This document shows positions 1-6,310 of a stretch of 11,520 nucleotides of DNA, in pieces. The DNA is from Cyanobacteria bacterium M_surface_7_m2_037 (GTDB lineage: Bacteria > Cyanobacteriota > Cyanobacteriia > PCC-6307 > Cyanobiaceae), in assembly GCA_016882585.1 (NCBI GenBank), contig VGPP01000047.1, positions 1 through 11,520 of the forward strand. The letters are read 5' to 3'. Each line of letters begins with the position of its first letter. Position 1 is the stretch's first letter. The position numbers were made by a program, and so were the translations under genes. The notes under the pieces were generated by a model. The model saw only the letters and a program-made list of their open reading frames with translations, was not told the origin of the DNA and did not search any database.

Positions 1-1214
1 AGGCGCCGCGGCGGTGCCTGCAGGATCGCCTCCATCACCTCCGGTGTGAGCCCCTTGCGGGGTGGATCCACCAGCAGGGATTCCGCCCAGGTGAGGTGTT
101 CAGCCAGCGAAGCCGCCACATCTGCCTGCTCAAAGCGGGCACGGGGCAACTGGTTGCGCTCGGCGTTGGCGCGGGCCTGTTGCACCGAACCAGGATGCAG
201 CTCAAGCCCGAGCACATCCAGCCCGGCCGCCGCCAGCGGCAGTGAAAAGGTGCCGATGCCGCTGTAGGCCTCCAGCACCTGGCTCTGCGGGGGTTCACTG
301 AAGAAGGACGTGAGCAATGGCACCACCCGTTCGGCCTGGGCGGTGTTCACCTGAAAGAAGGTGTCGGCGGCGATGCGCAGCTCCTGGCCGGCAAAGCGCT
401 CCAGCAGCCAGGAGCGGCCCGCCACCTGGTGGGTTTCAGGGCCGAGCACCACATTGCTGGCTTTGGGCTGGATGTTGAGGTTCACGCCCACCACCTCGGG
501 CCAGCGCTGCATCCATTGCTGGGCGAGGGCTTCGAGGCCAGGCAGGTTGTTGTGGCTGCTCACCAGCGTGATCAGCACCTCACCGCTGTGATGCCCCACC
601 CGCAGCGCCAGGTGGCGCAGACCGCCGCCGCTGCTGAGGTTCACATCCACCGGCCAGCGCGAAGCTTCCAGATCGGCTTTGAGCGGCTCGATCAGCCCAT
701 CGATGCGCGGATCAAGCACCGGGCAGCGGTTCATGTTCACGATCTTGTGGCTGCCGCGCCGGTAGTAGCCGGCCCGTAACTGCCCCTCCGGCGTGCGCTC
801 CAACGGGATCAGGGCACGGTTCCGGTAGCCCAGGGGGCTGGCAGCGCTCAGGATCGGCAACACCTCCACCTGCAGCGAGCCCAGACGCTGCAACGCCTGG
901 CGCACCAGATCGGTTTTGAGCTCCGCCTGGGCGTTGTCGTCGCAGTGCTGCAGGGAGCAGCCGCCGCAGCGGTCCGTGAGGATGCAGGCGGGCTTGCGCC
1001 GCTGCTGGGAAGGCTCCTCCACCCCCACCAGCTCGGCTTCCAGGTGGCGCTTGGCCTGCCGCTTCAGCCGCGCCACCACGCGCTCACCAGGCAAGGCACC
1101 GGGCACGAACACCACCAGCTCGTTCCAGCGGCCCACCCCCTGACCCTCATGGCCGAGCCCATCGATGCTCAGCGCAAACGTCTGGCCCAGCTTCAAGGCG
1201 GTTGCCGTGGGCAT
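1..1214 (-). CDS. rlmD: 23S rRNA (uracil-5-)-methyltransferase, RlmD/RumA type, C-terminus cut by the window edge
   Basis: SAM-dependent enzyme family that makes 5-methyluridine in 23S rRNA; cytoplasmic. 404 residues are visible and no stop occurs in the window. Seen: an N-terminal TRAM-like beta region (about residues 8-65). Four cysteines sit at C77, C83, C86 and C164, with CGGC-x-LQH at 83-90, matching the [4Fe-4S] ligands of RumA. FFQVN follows at 286-290, then a Rossmann SAM motif YSGIGTFSLPLA at 317-328 and the DPPRKG motif at 383-388. The catalytic cysteine and general base expected just after this lie beyond position 1. The ATG at 1212-1214 is chosen because an AGGGAAGG-like ribosome site lies about 7 nt upstream and the TRAM region starts directly. 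It is divergent from apcD. TrmA is less likely because the Fe-S cysteines are present; RlmC or another paralogue cannot be excluded without the missing end. Confidence 0.9.
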   Translation of the reverse strand, partial: MPTATALKLGQTFALSIDGLGHEGQGVGRWNELVVFVPGALPGERVVARLKRQAKRHLEAELVGVEEPSQQRRKPACILTDRCGGCSLQHCDDNAQAELKTDLVRQALQRLGSLQVEVLPILSAASPLGYRNRALIPLERTPEGQLRAGYYRRGSHKIVNMNRCPVLDPRIDGLIEPLKADLEASRWPVDVNLSSGGGLRHLALRVGHHSGEVLITLVSSHNNLPGLEALAQQWMQRWPEVVGVNLNIQPKASNVVLGPETHQVAGRSWLLERFAGQELRIAADTFFQVNTAQAERVVPLLTSFFSEPPQSQVLEAYSGIGTFSLPLAAAGLDVLGLELHPGSVQQARANAERNQLPRARFEQADVAASLAEHLTWAESLLVDPPRKGLTPEVMEAILQAPPRR

Positions 1215-1325
1215 GGTTATTGCCTTCCCTGATCACCCGACCCTATCGGTGCGTAAACACCTGGCCATCCAAGCGATGGTGTGGCCTTCAGTCTCGATAA
1301 GATCGCGAGGCACCAGGTGGTTTCG
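1215..1325 (+). promoter_or_regulatory. Divergent intergenic region and structured apcD leader
   Basis: This 111-bp gap must hold the promoters of both the methyltransferase (leftward) and apcD (rightward). A weak rightward candidate is TTGCCT at 1220-1225 with TATCGG at 1244-1249; the -10 match is poor. The leader contains CACCTGG (1258-1264) complementary to CCAGGTG (1313-1319), and between them a small hairpin CCATC-CAAGC-GATGG (1265-1279). The Shine-Dalgarno-like AGGTGG (1315-1320), 5 nt before the apcD ATG, lies in the right arm of the long-range pair. Pairing could therefore hide the ribosome site. The repeats are seen directly; regulation is inference and requires transcription to start upstream of about 1258. 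Confidence 0.35.
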
Positions 1326-1820
1326 ATGAGCGTCGTACGCGATCTGATCCTGCAGGCCGACGATCAACTGCGCTATCCCACCGGCGGTGAGCTCCGTTCG
1401 ATGGTGGAGTTCCTCTCCACTGGCGCCAGCCGCATGTCTGTGGTGAAGGCACTCACCGAGAACGAGAAAAAAATCGTCGACGAAGCGGCCAAACAGCTGT
1501 TCAGCCGCAAACCCGAATACGTGGCTCCCGGCGGCAATGCCTACGGCCAGAAGCAGCGCGCTCAGTGCCTGCGCGATTTCGGCTGGTATCTGCGCCTGGT
1601 CACCTACGGCGTCCTGGCCGGCAGCACCGAGATGATCCAGAAGATCGGCCTCGAAGGCGCCCGCGAGATGTACAACAGCCTCGGCGTCCCCATGCCCGGC
1701 ATGGTGGAGTCGATGCGCTGCCTGAAGGAAGCCTCTCTGGTGCTCCTCAATGGCGACGATGCCGCCCTCGCCGCCCCCTACTTCGACTTCCTGATCCAGG
1801 GCATGCAAACCCCCTGCTGA
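1326..1820 (+). CDS. apcD: Allophycocyanin alpha-B subunit (phycobilisome terminal emitter)
   Basis: A phycobiliprotein of the phycobilisome core. ApcD is a minor alpha-type subunit that acts as a terminal emitter passing excitation energy towards the photosystems. The 164-residue product begins MSVVRDLILQADDQLRYPT, the signature N-terminus of ApcD rather than ApcA or ApcF. C81 in the context CLRDFGWYLR is the phycocyanobilin attachment cysteine, and the globin-like tail GVPMPGMVESMRCLKEA (120-136) is also typical. The ATG at 1326 is preferred over an in-frame start 15 codons upstream because AGGTGG sits 5 nt before it and homology begins there. The product is a few residues longer than the usual ApcD, ending QTPC with a terminal cysteine (C164). 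It is monocistronic and followed by its own terminator, apart from the main apcABC operon, as usual for apcD. Confidence 0.95.
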   Translation: MSVVRDLILQADDQLRYPTGGELRSMVEFLSTGASRMSVVKALTENEKKIVDEAAKQLFSRKPEYVAPGGNAYGQKQRAQCLRDFGWYLRLVTYGVLAGSTEMIQKIGLEGAREMYNSLGVPMPGMVESMRCLKEASLVLLNGDDAALAAPYFDFLIQGMQTPC

Positions 1821-1866
1821 TCGCAGGCCCAGATCACGCGGGGGACCTTGCCACCCCTTCCATCGT

Positions 1867-1894
1867 ACCGGCAGTACCACCTGCCGGTTTTTTT
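1867..1894 (+). terminator. Intrinsic terminator of apcD
   Basis: The perfect 8-bp stem ACCGGCAG (1867-1874) / CTGCCGGT (1881-1888) has a 6-nt loop TACCAC. A run of seven T (1888-1894) begins at the last stem base. It lies 46 nt after the apcD stop codon. This is a textbook Rho-independent terminator for rightward transcription. Confidence 0.88.
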
Positions 1895-2000
1895 GTACCT
1901 CATCACCTCCCCCCACGATCGAGGCTTGAGGCCTTCCCCTCAGCACGTCTCGATGGGACTAACTAACTCTGGGTATTGGTCCCGCCGTGCGTCTAGGTCT

Positions 2001-2018
2001 GGATATCCGCGGATATCC
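2001..2018. repeat. 18-bp perfect palindrome with an adjacent imperfect direct repeat
   Basis: GGATATCCGCGGATATCC equals its own reverse complement over all 18 bases, with no spacer. Its right part, CGCGGATATCCGA (2008-2020), recurs as CGCGGATACCGA (2032-2043) with one base missing. Palindrome plus half-site copy is a common layout for a protein-binding site, but no partner protein or regulated gene is evident nearby. Confidence 0.7.
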
Positions 2019-2203
2019 GATGTTGGACACTCGCGGATACCGACACACCGGCTCCGATTTGATCACAAGGCAGCAACAAAGGGTTCGCGCGAGTCACATC
2101 ACCACTCATGCACAGAGGAACGCGGCAACCTACAGCCCTCCTTAAAATCTTCTCGCAGATCCCATGCTGGACCCGGCCCTAGTCCCAGGCCCAGATAGAT
2201 ATG

Positions 2204-2224
2204 AGCCGAAAGGTTTTTTCGGCT
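2204..2224. repeat. Hairpin, 8-bp stem, in the noncoding island
   Basis: AGCCGAAA (2204-2211) pairs perfectly with TTTCGGCT (2217-2224) across the loop GGTTT. No T-run follows on either strand, so it is not a standard terminator. It stands about 145 nt before the hairpin cluster that starts at 2371. Confidence 0.5.
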
Positions 2225-2370
2225 TGCAGATGTGGATCCGCCCTCAGGCCTCTGCTGCTGGATGCAATTCCGGTGAATCCGATTTTCGTGTGACCGGCCA
2301 TGCGCCATCCGGCAGGACGCCTCCAATGCAAACGGAACTCATGCCCACTTTTGACAGGCAGGCATCACCT

Positions 2371-2595
2371 GGGTTCGGTCAGGCTACTGCGCGACTGAAT
2401 CCGAACCCGCATTTTGGCGCTCATTGCATCTGCGTACCTGTGTCTATAGCAGGTACGCGGGGCTGAGATTTCTGTTATTTCAGCGATTCTGGCCCGGTCC
2501 ATTCGTACTGGACAGGCGCTTGGAGCTGCTGGACAGTCATCAACAGGATCTGGCGGTTCCGCCGGTTCGTTCGGACACGGTGTACATCAGGTACA
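2371..2595. other. Cluster of consecutive hairpins, candidate structured RNA
   Basis: Six stems stand one after another. Stem 1: GGGTTCGG (2371-2378) / CCGAACCC (2401-2408), with a nested CAG/CTG. Stem 2: GCGTACCTG (2432-2440) / CAGGTACGC (2450-2458), extendable by a G-U and a C-G pair. Stem 3: GCTGAGAT (2462-2469) / ATTTCAGC (2477-2484), one G-U pair. Stem 4: GTCCA (2497-2501) / TGGAC (2509-2513). Stem 5: CTGGCG (2550-2555) / CGCCGG (2560-2565), loop GTTC. Stem 6: TGTAC (2581-2585) / GTACA (2591-2595), which competes with CAGCG (2594-2598) / CGCTG (2608-2612). A perfect TTGACA lies at 2351-2356, but I see no matching -10 box and no terminator. I do not recognise a known RNA family. The strand is undecided and RNA function is unproven. 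Confidence 0.3.
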
Positions 2596-3057
2596 GCGCG
2601 GCCTGGTCGCTGATCCCTGCACCTGAGGAGCTTCACGTTGATTGCGGACGATGCCCCTCATCCCGACCTTTATTGAACCGTTCTACCGTTGAACCACACT
2701 GGACCGGGCAGGGGACGACACGGTGACTGTGTAAGGCGCCGCAAACAGAATCAACGAAAAAATGCAGAGTGAACGAAATCGATGTGGCACGACAACCATC
2801 CAAGCCACGCGTTGCGCGAGCTATGGGATGCACGGATCTCGCAGCGGGGCACCGATAAGCCTGGACTCGTCCGCGCAAGTCTTGATCACAGCTGATGCAC
2901 ACGAGACCAGGACCTGGTCGCATATTGGGCCTCTACCTAGATCTATAGGACTCATTTGCATTCGATAACGCAGCGGTTCGCCGTATCTGAACGCAACCGC
3001 GGGCGCCAGAGCAAGAAAATCTCGGTAACTGCAGGTGAGTCTCGTGGGCAGATCTAG

Positions 3058-3080
3058 ACAGGGTCTCGGGTGAGACCTGT
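3058..3080 (-). terminator. Hairpin just past the RHH-J-domain gene, likely terminator without a T-run
   Basis: ACAG-GTCTC (3058-3061, 3063-3067; G3062 bulged) pairs with GAGACCTGT (3072-3080) across the loop GGGT, giving nine pairs. It begins 2 nt after the stop codon of the leftward gene. No T-run follows in the leftward direction, so it may stabilise the 3' end or act as a weak terminator. Confidence 0.45.
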
Positions 3081-3082
3081 GA

Positions 3083-4249
3083 TCACGCCGCTTGGCGATA
3101 CCGTTCCTTCAGGAATTGGTAGGCCTCGTTGAGGCGGCGCATCGCATCGGCTGAGCCGCCGGCGTCGGGGTGGTGGCTTTGGGCTTGTTCGCGGTAGGCC
3201 TCTCGAATTTCTTTGAGGGTGTAGGGGCGATCGGCAATCGTGGGGAGCTGCAATAAACGCAACGCACCATGCACGGTCATGGATTGGTCGATGGCCTCAA
3301 AGGAGGTGCTGCGTTTGTGCTTGCTGCGCTGGCGCTGCACAAACCGGGTGATCAGCGTGGGTACGCGCACCGCGAGACTGCTGCTGCCAAAGGGGTCTTC
3401 CAGAATCCCCGCAGCGGTGATCACCCGATCAAGGCTGGGGTCGCCGACGGGCCAGCTGGGTGCAAAGCTGAGCAACACCTTCTGGGCCAGGCCCCAGCTG
3501 AAGGGCCGGCCATCGCTGTGATCCGACTGGGGCCAGATATCTCGGGCCAGCCAAGCGAGCGCAGCATCTTGAGCCGCATCGCTGGGTGATGTGCCATAAA
3601 TCTCCAGCCAATGCTGCTTGGCTGTGGCCAGTGCGTCCTGCACCGCCTCGGCCGGGATCAGGGCCAAGCCTGCATTGCGGTCCTCGCTGATCGGCGCTGC
3701 CTGCTCAGCGAGGCTGCGCTTCACGGCTCGGGCTTGGCGGCGAACAAACCCTGGCAGCTGGATACCAACGCCCGCGGCCCCCACCGAAGCTGTCGATCTG
3801 ATCTCACTAGTCCTGGCCAAGACCTGCTTCTGGTCCCGAGCTGAGAGCGAACCGGATCCAATGAGAACAATGGCCGTGTTGTCGTCGAGTTCTCCGGGTG
3901 CTGCGTCTGTGCTCGGATCGAGCGCCTCCGCTTCCTCGTGAGCCACGACTGCTGATGAGCTGCGAGCCGCTGATTCAGCGTCGGTCTGATGCGTCGTGTC
4001 GGTGTGATCCGTTGCGTGAATGCCAACGGTGCTGCCGGCTTCGGCAACGTCGATGGCGCCTGCTACGGGTGTCTCAAGCGACCCATCCGTGTCGTCGCCG
4101 AGATCAGGAACGAGCTCGCGCAGCAGCTGCTCGACGATGAGCCCCCGGTTGCGGAAGCCCATCTGCGATTTGAGGCCATCGATCCAGCGAAGCAGATCTC
4201 CGCTGAGTTCCAGGGTGATGCGCCGTTTGTCGGATCCGCTCTCCCCCAC
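3083..4249 (-). CDS. Ribbon-helix-helix / DnaJ-domain fusion protein
   Basis: 388 residues, GTG start. Residues about 8-50 read as a ribbon-helix-helix fold: a beta strand KRRITLELS, then two helices with a turn near GFRNRG, ending VEQLLREL. This fold usually mediates dimerisation and DNA binding. Residues about 55-145 are acidic, low-complexity linker rich in D, T, A and E. Residues about 195-315 are a middle region I do not recognise. The C-terminal 60 residues form a J domain, with HPD at 360-362 followed by helix III (MRRLNEAYQFLKERYR); J domains stimulate DnaK/Hsp70 ATPase activity. G/F-rich and zinc-finger regions are absent, so it is not a canonical DnaJ. GTG at 4247-4249 is chosen because the RHH strand follows at once; GGAG nearby is too close, so ribosome-site support is weak. 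It lies 25 nt after the DUF3370 gene, probably in one operon. The role is unknown: a DnaK recruiter tied to DNA or a regulator is an inference. Confidence 0.8.
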   Translation of the reverse strand: MGESGSDKRRITLELSGDLLRWIDGLKSQMGFRNRGLIVEQLLRELVPDLGDDTDGSLETPVAGAIDVAEAGSTVGIHATDHTDTTHQTDAESAARSSSAVVAHEEAEALDPSTDAAPGELDDNTAIVLIGSGSLSARDQKQVLARTSEIRSTASVGAAGVGIQLPGFVRRQARAVKRSLAEQAAPISEDRNAGLALIPAEAVQDALATAKQHWLEIYGTSPSDAAQDAALAWLARDIWPQSDHSDGRPFSWGLAQKVLLSFAPSWPVGDPSLDRVITAAGILEDPFGSSSLAVRVPTLITRFVQRQRSKHKRSTSFEAIDQSMTVHGALRLLQLPTIADRPYTLKEIREAYREQAQSHHPDAGGSADAMRRLNEAYQFLKERYRQAA

Positions 4250-4274
4250 GCTCCGCAGCTGATGTCCCCTGAGG

Positions 4275-5921
4275 TTATCGGCCCATCAGCGAATTCATCA
4301 GCTGTTGCTGGGCCTGAACAGCCTGTTGATAGCGCTCCATCAAGCTCTGACTCATCCGTGTGGGCGTGATCACAGCTGGCGGCATCCCTTGCAGCGAAGG
4401 CACGGGCGGAAGCGGTTGGATCCAGCCCGGATTCGCCACAACTGCAGGTGCGGGATTTTTCGGTTTATTGATCGGTTTCGCAGCTGTTGGCTTGGCGGCA
4501 CTTGGTTTGGCGGCTGGCGCGGGTTTTGCTGGCCTGGCGAGCGCAGCCGCAGCTGGACCTGGAGCAGCGGCAACCTCCGCGAGCGGCGGGGCGGCGGGAG
4601 CGGCCTTGGGTTTGCTGGCCTGGGCAGCGGCCAGCAATTGCTCCCGTTGGCGCAACTGGGCAAGCTGCTGGTCGGGCACCACGCTGAGCAAATGGCCCGG
4701 TGTCGCATCGGCCGGGTACACGAGGCTCACCTTCACCGGATTGTTCTGGCCTGGCTTGAGGTTAAGTGAGGCGATCGGCAGGCTCTGGCCTGAACGCATC
4801 CCCACATGCATCTCGCGGTAGCCCTCATCGGTTTCGATGCCGATCGAGCCACGGAACGCCGTGAAGTGTTTACCGTTCGGCGTGGGATGGCTGAACACCA
4901 GCTCGTGAGGGCCCGATCCCTGCAGATTCAGCTGCACATCAAAGCGAACGCCGTAGGTGCCCACGTTGTCGAGCGAGGAATCCACCATCCGCGACGCCAG
5001 CTGATTCACCTGCACCTCACGAGTGCCGAAGTGATGGCGGTTGGTGCTGGTGAGCGGCACATGCAGCGCTCCCTGGCTCAGGTCGTGGTTGAGGCTGGCG
5101 GTGTAGGCGTCGCCCAGGGCCACGCCCCCAACCCTGGAAAACACCGTGCCGTCTTGGATCTGGCGGACGCGGCTGAGGTAGATCCGACCCGGCGCGAGCC
5201 GGTTGCTGTCGAGCACGCGCAGGATGTCGGCGTCGTTCTGGGGATCACGGGCGGCAACCACCGCCATCTGGAAGGGACCGTCGCTGCGGCCACGCAGCAG
5301 TCCATTCGCGATCCCCAGAGCCGGTAAGGCCGTGCTGAACAGCACGATGCGGCTGTAGGCCGGGATGGTGATCTCGTCTTCAAGGCGCCGATCGAGCTGA
5401 CCGCGCAACATTTGAACCGCGGTGGCATCGCCGGGGCCGGTGTTCCACGGGCGCGGGCCCAGGGGCTTCACGCCCATCAGGTTGTTGGCGAGATAGGGCG
5501 CCTCGAAGCTGTTGCGCACAGCACCCTTCTTGAAGCGGATGTGGACGGGCTTTGCGCCGGGGTTGATCAGGATCGTGGCGAGAGTGAGCTCACCGCGGCG
5601 TCCATTGCTCCCACGGATGCGACTGCGATCTTCTGGGTAGTACTTGTGGTGAACATGCAGGCCAAATTCACCGTTGAAGGTGTAGGTGGCATTGGCCAGG
5701 GGCTGATTGGTTTCGGCCGCGATGGCCGATCCGGGACGCGTGTCCACCAGGATGCCGGGCCCCAGCACTTCCTCCGGCTGGTTGGAATGCAGCACCGGCA
5801 CGTTGTTGAAGCTGCCCCCGAGGGGTCGGGCGCTCTGGCCGGCCATCAGGGCCACATAGGCCTGCGACGGCACGGGGGCAACGATCACGCTGCCGAGCAG
5901 CGCCACAAGCATGGCTTTCAT
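4275..5921 (-). CDS. DUF3370-family secreted protein
   Basis: Resembles DUF3370, a cyanobacterial family of unknown function. The recognisable N-terminal signature is RPLGGSFNNVPVLHSNQPE followed by GPGILVDTRPGS. 548 residues from the ATG at 5919-5921. That start is preferred over an in-frame GTG nine codons upstream because GGAG stands 5 nt before it and it begins a clean signal peptide, MKAMLVALLGSVIVAPVPSQA, implying export to the periplasm or outer membrane. The conserved body spans about residues 30-415. About 438-498 is an Ala/Pro/Lys-rich linker with repeated AAKP units, the kind of segment that spans or sticks to cell wall. A conserved-looking tail ends in a Gln-rich helix (MERYQQAVQAQQQLMNSL). 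It is first in a two-gene unit with the RHH-J-domain gene. No enzymatic motif is visible. Confidence 0.8.
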   Translation of the reverse strand: MKAMLVALLGSVIVAPVPSQAYVALMAGQSARPLGGSFNNVPVLHSNQPEEVLGPGILVDTRPGSAIAAETNQPLANATYTFNGEFGLHVHHKYYPEDRSRIRGSNGRRGELTLATILINPGAKPVHIRFKKGAVRNSFEAPYLANNLMGVKPLGPRPWNTGPGDATAVQMLRGQLDRRLEDEITIPAYSRIVLFSTALPALGIANGLLRGRSDGPFQMAVVAARDPQNDADILRVLDSNRLAPGRIYLSRVRQIQDGTVFSRVGGVALGDAYTASLNHDLSQGALHVPLTSTNRHHFGTREVQVNQLASRMVDSSLDNVGTYGVRFDVQLNLQGSGPHELVFSHPTPNGKHFTAFRGSIGIETDEGYREMHVGMRSGQSLPIASLNLKPGQNNPVKVSLVYPADATPGHLLSVVPDQQLAQLRQREQLLAAAQASKPKAAPAAPPLAEVAAAPGPAAAALARPAKPAPAAKPSAAKPTAAKPINKPKNPAPAVVANPGWIQPLPPVPSLQGMPPAVITPTRMSQSLMERYQQAVQAQQQLMNSLMGR

Positions 5922-6127
5922 CGGAGCTCCGGGACCCACTGCTCTCACCCTGCGATCAAACGAGCCTGGGGTGGCCGAGGGTGCGGAATTGCTTTAGCTC
6001 TCTCGGCATAAAAATCAGTCAAGGCAAAGGGTTCTGACCTCACGGATGAGGTGGCGTGGCCCTGTCGATCCATTCCCGCGGTCGGCCGTCGTCGACCGCT
6101 AGAACAACAACTGGTGACTATTTTCCC
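5922..6127. promoter_or_regulatory. Divergent promoter region with two hairpins before the small plus-strand gene
   Basis: This region separates the leftward DUF3370 gene from the rightward 60-residue ORF. A leftward -35-like TTGACT occurs at 6022-6017, but the -10 match (GCTAAA, 18 nt on) is poor. Rightward of it are two hairpins: ACCTCA-CGGA-TGAGGT (6037-6052) and GCGGTCG-N8-CGACCGC (6078-6099, 7-bp stem). Neither has a T-run. They would lie in the 5' leader of the small gene if transcription starts near the A-rich stretch at 6008-6016. Confidence 0.3.
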
Positions 6128-6310
6128 ATGTTCCCGCCATTCTTTGGCTGCGGAGACAGCTCCACCCCCCAGCAGTGCCGCCGGCGCCACCAGGAGCGCA
6201 AGCTGCATACCCTCACGTTCTGGCGCGATGGGCTCGAGCGCCAGCTCGCCGCGATCAATGCCGCGATCAGCACGCTGGAGCGTCAGATGCAGGATTCAGC
6301 TGACGCCTGA
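6128..6310 (+). CDS. Small hypothetical protein, 60 residues
   Basis: I do not recognise a family. The product begins MFPPFFGCGD, is rich in Arg/His/Gln at residues 17-25, and ends in an amphipathic, probably coiled-coil helix LERQLAAINAAISTLERQMQ (36-55). C8 and C17 could be paired or metal-binding, but that is speculative. The codons carry the high third-position GC of real genes here. The ATG at 6128 is chosen over an in-frame GTG at 6056 because the upstream stretch contains leader hairpins and low-complexity residues. No Shine-Dalgarno sequence is visible. Its last 44 nt overlap the end of the convergent sigma factor gene. Confidence 0.6.
   Translation: MFPPFFGCGDSSTPQQCRRRHQERKLHTLTFWRDGLERQLAAINAAISTLERQMQDSADA

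Larger units (their letters stand above)
1895..3057. other. 1.16-kb noncoding island between two convergent, terminated units
   Basis: I find no credible gene here. Open frames are short (at most about 100 codons), lack the strong third-position GC of the neighbouring genes, and resemble no family I know. Base composition is lower than in the flanks: 34/60 GC at 2401-2460 and 30/60 at 2941-3000, against 42/60 at 7201-7260. No tRNA, tmRNA, SRP RNA, RNase P RNA, CRISPR or transposase signature is visible. It holds an 18-bp palindrome at 2001-2018, a hairpin at 2204-2224 and a cluster of hairpins at 2371-2595. Further inverted repeats are GACCAGG-A-CCTGGTC (2905-2919) and GCGGTT...AACCGC (2973-3000). 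A 7-bp direct repeat TTGAACC occurs at 2673-2679 and 2689-2695. It may be a decayed acquired segment, a structured RNA locus, or both. Confidence 0.6.

Noticed and set aside
1233..1946. 237-codon open frame on the minus strand over apcD
   Set aside because: It is the shadow of apcD, runs through the apcD terminator, and its sequence is low-complexity Gly/His/Ala without family resemblance.
2351..2379. Perfect -35 box TTGACA before the hairpin cluster
   Set aside because: The bases 16-18 nt downstream (around TTCGGT) do not resemble a -10 box, so I do not call a promoter.
2164..2726. Two overlapping frames of 100 codons each in the noncoding island
   Set aside because: No ribosome site, poor third-position GC, no recognisable domain, and they cross the hairpin cluster.
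2890..2910. Hammerhead-like CTGATG...GAGA stretch
   Set aside because: The core does not match CUGAUGA...GAAA and no flanking stems fit, so no ribozyme is called.
4360..4821. 153-codon plus-strand frame rich in Gly and Ala
   Set aside because: Shadow of the Ala/Pro/Lys-rich linker of the DUF3370 protein on the other strand.
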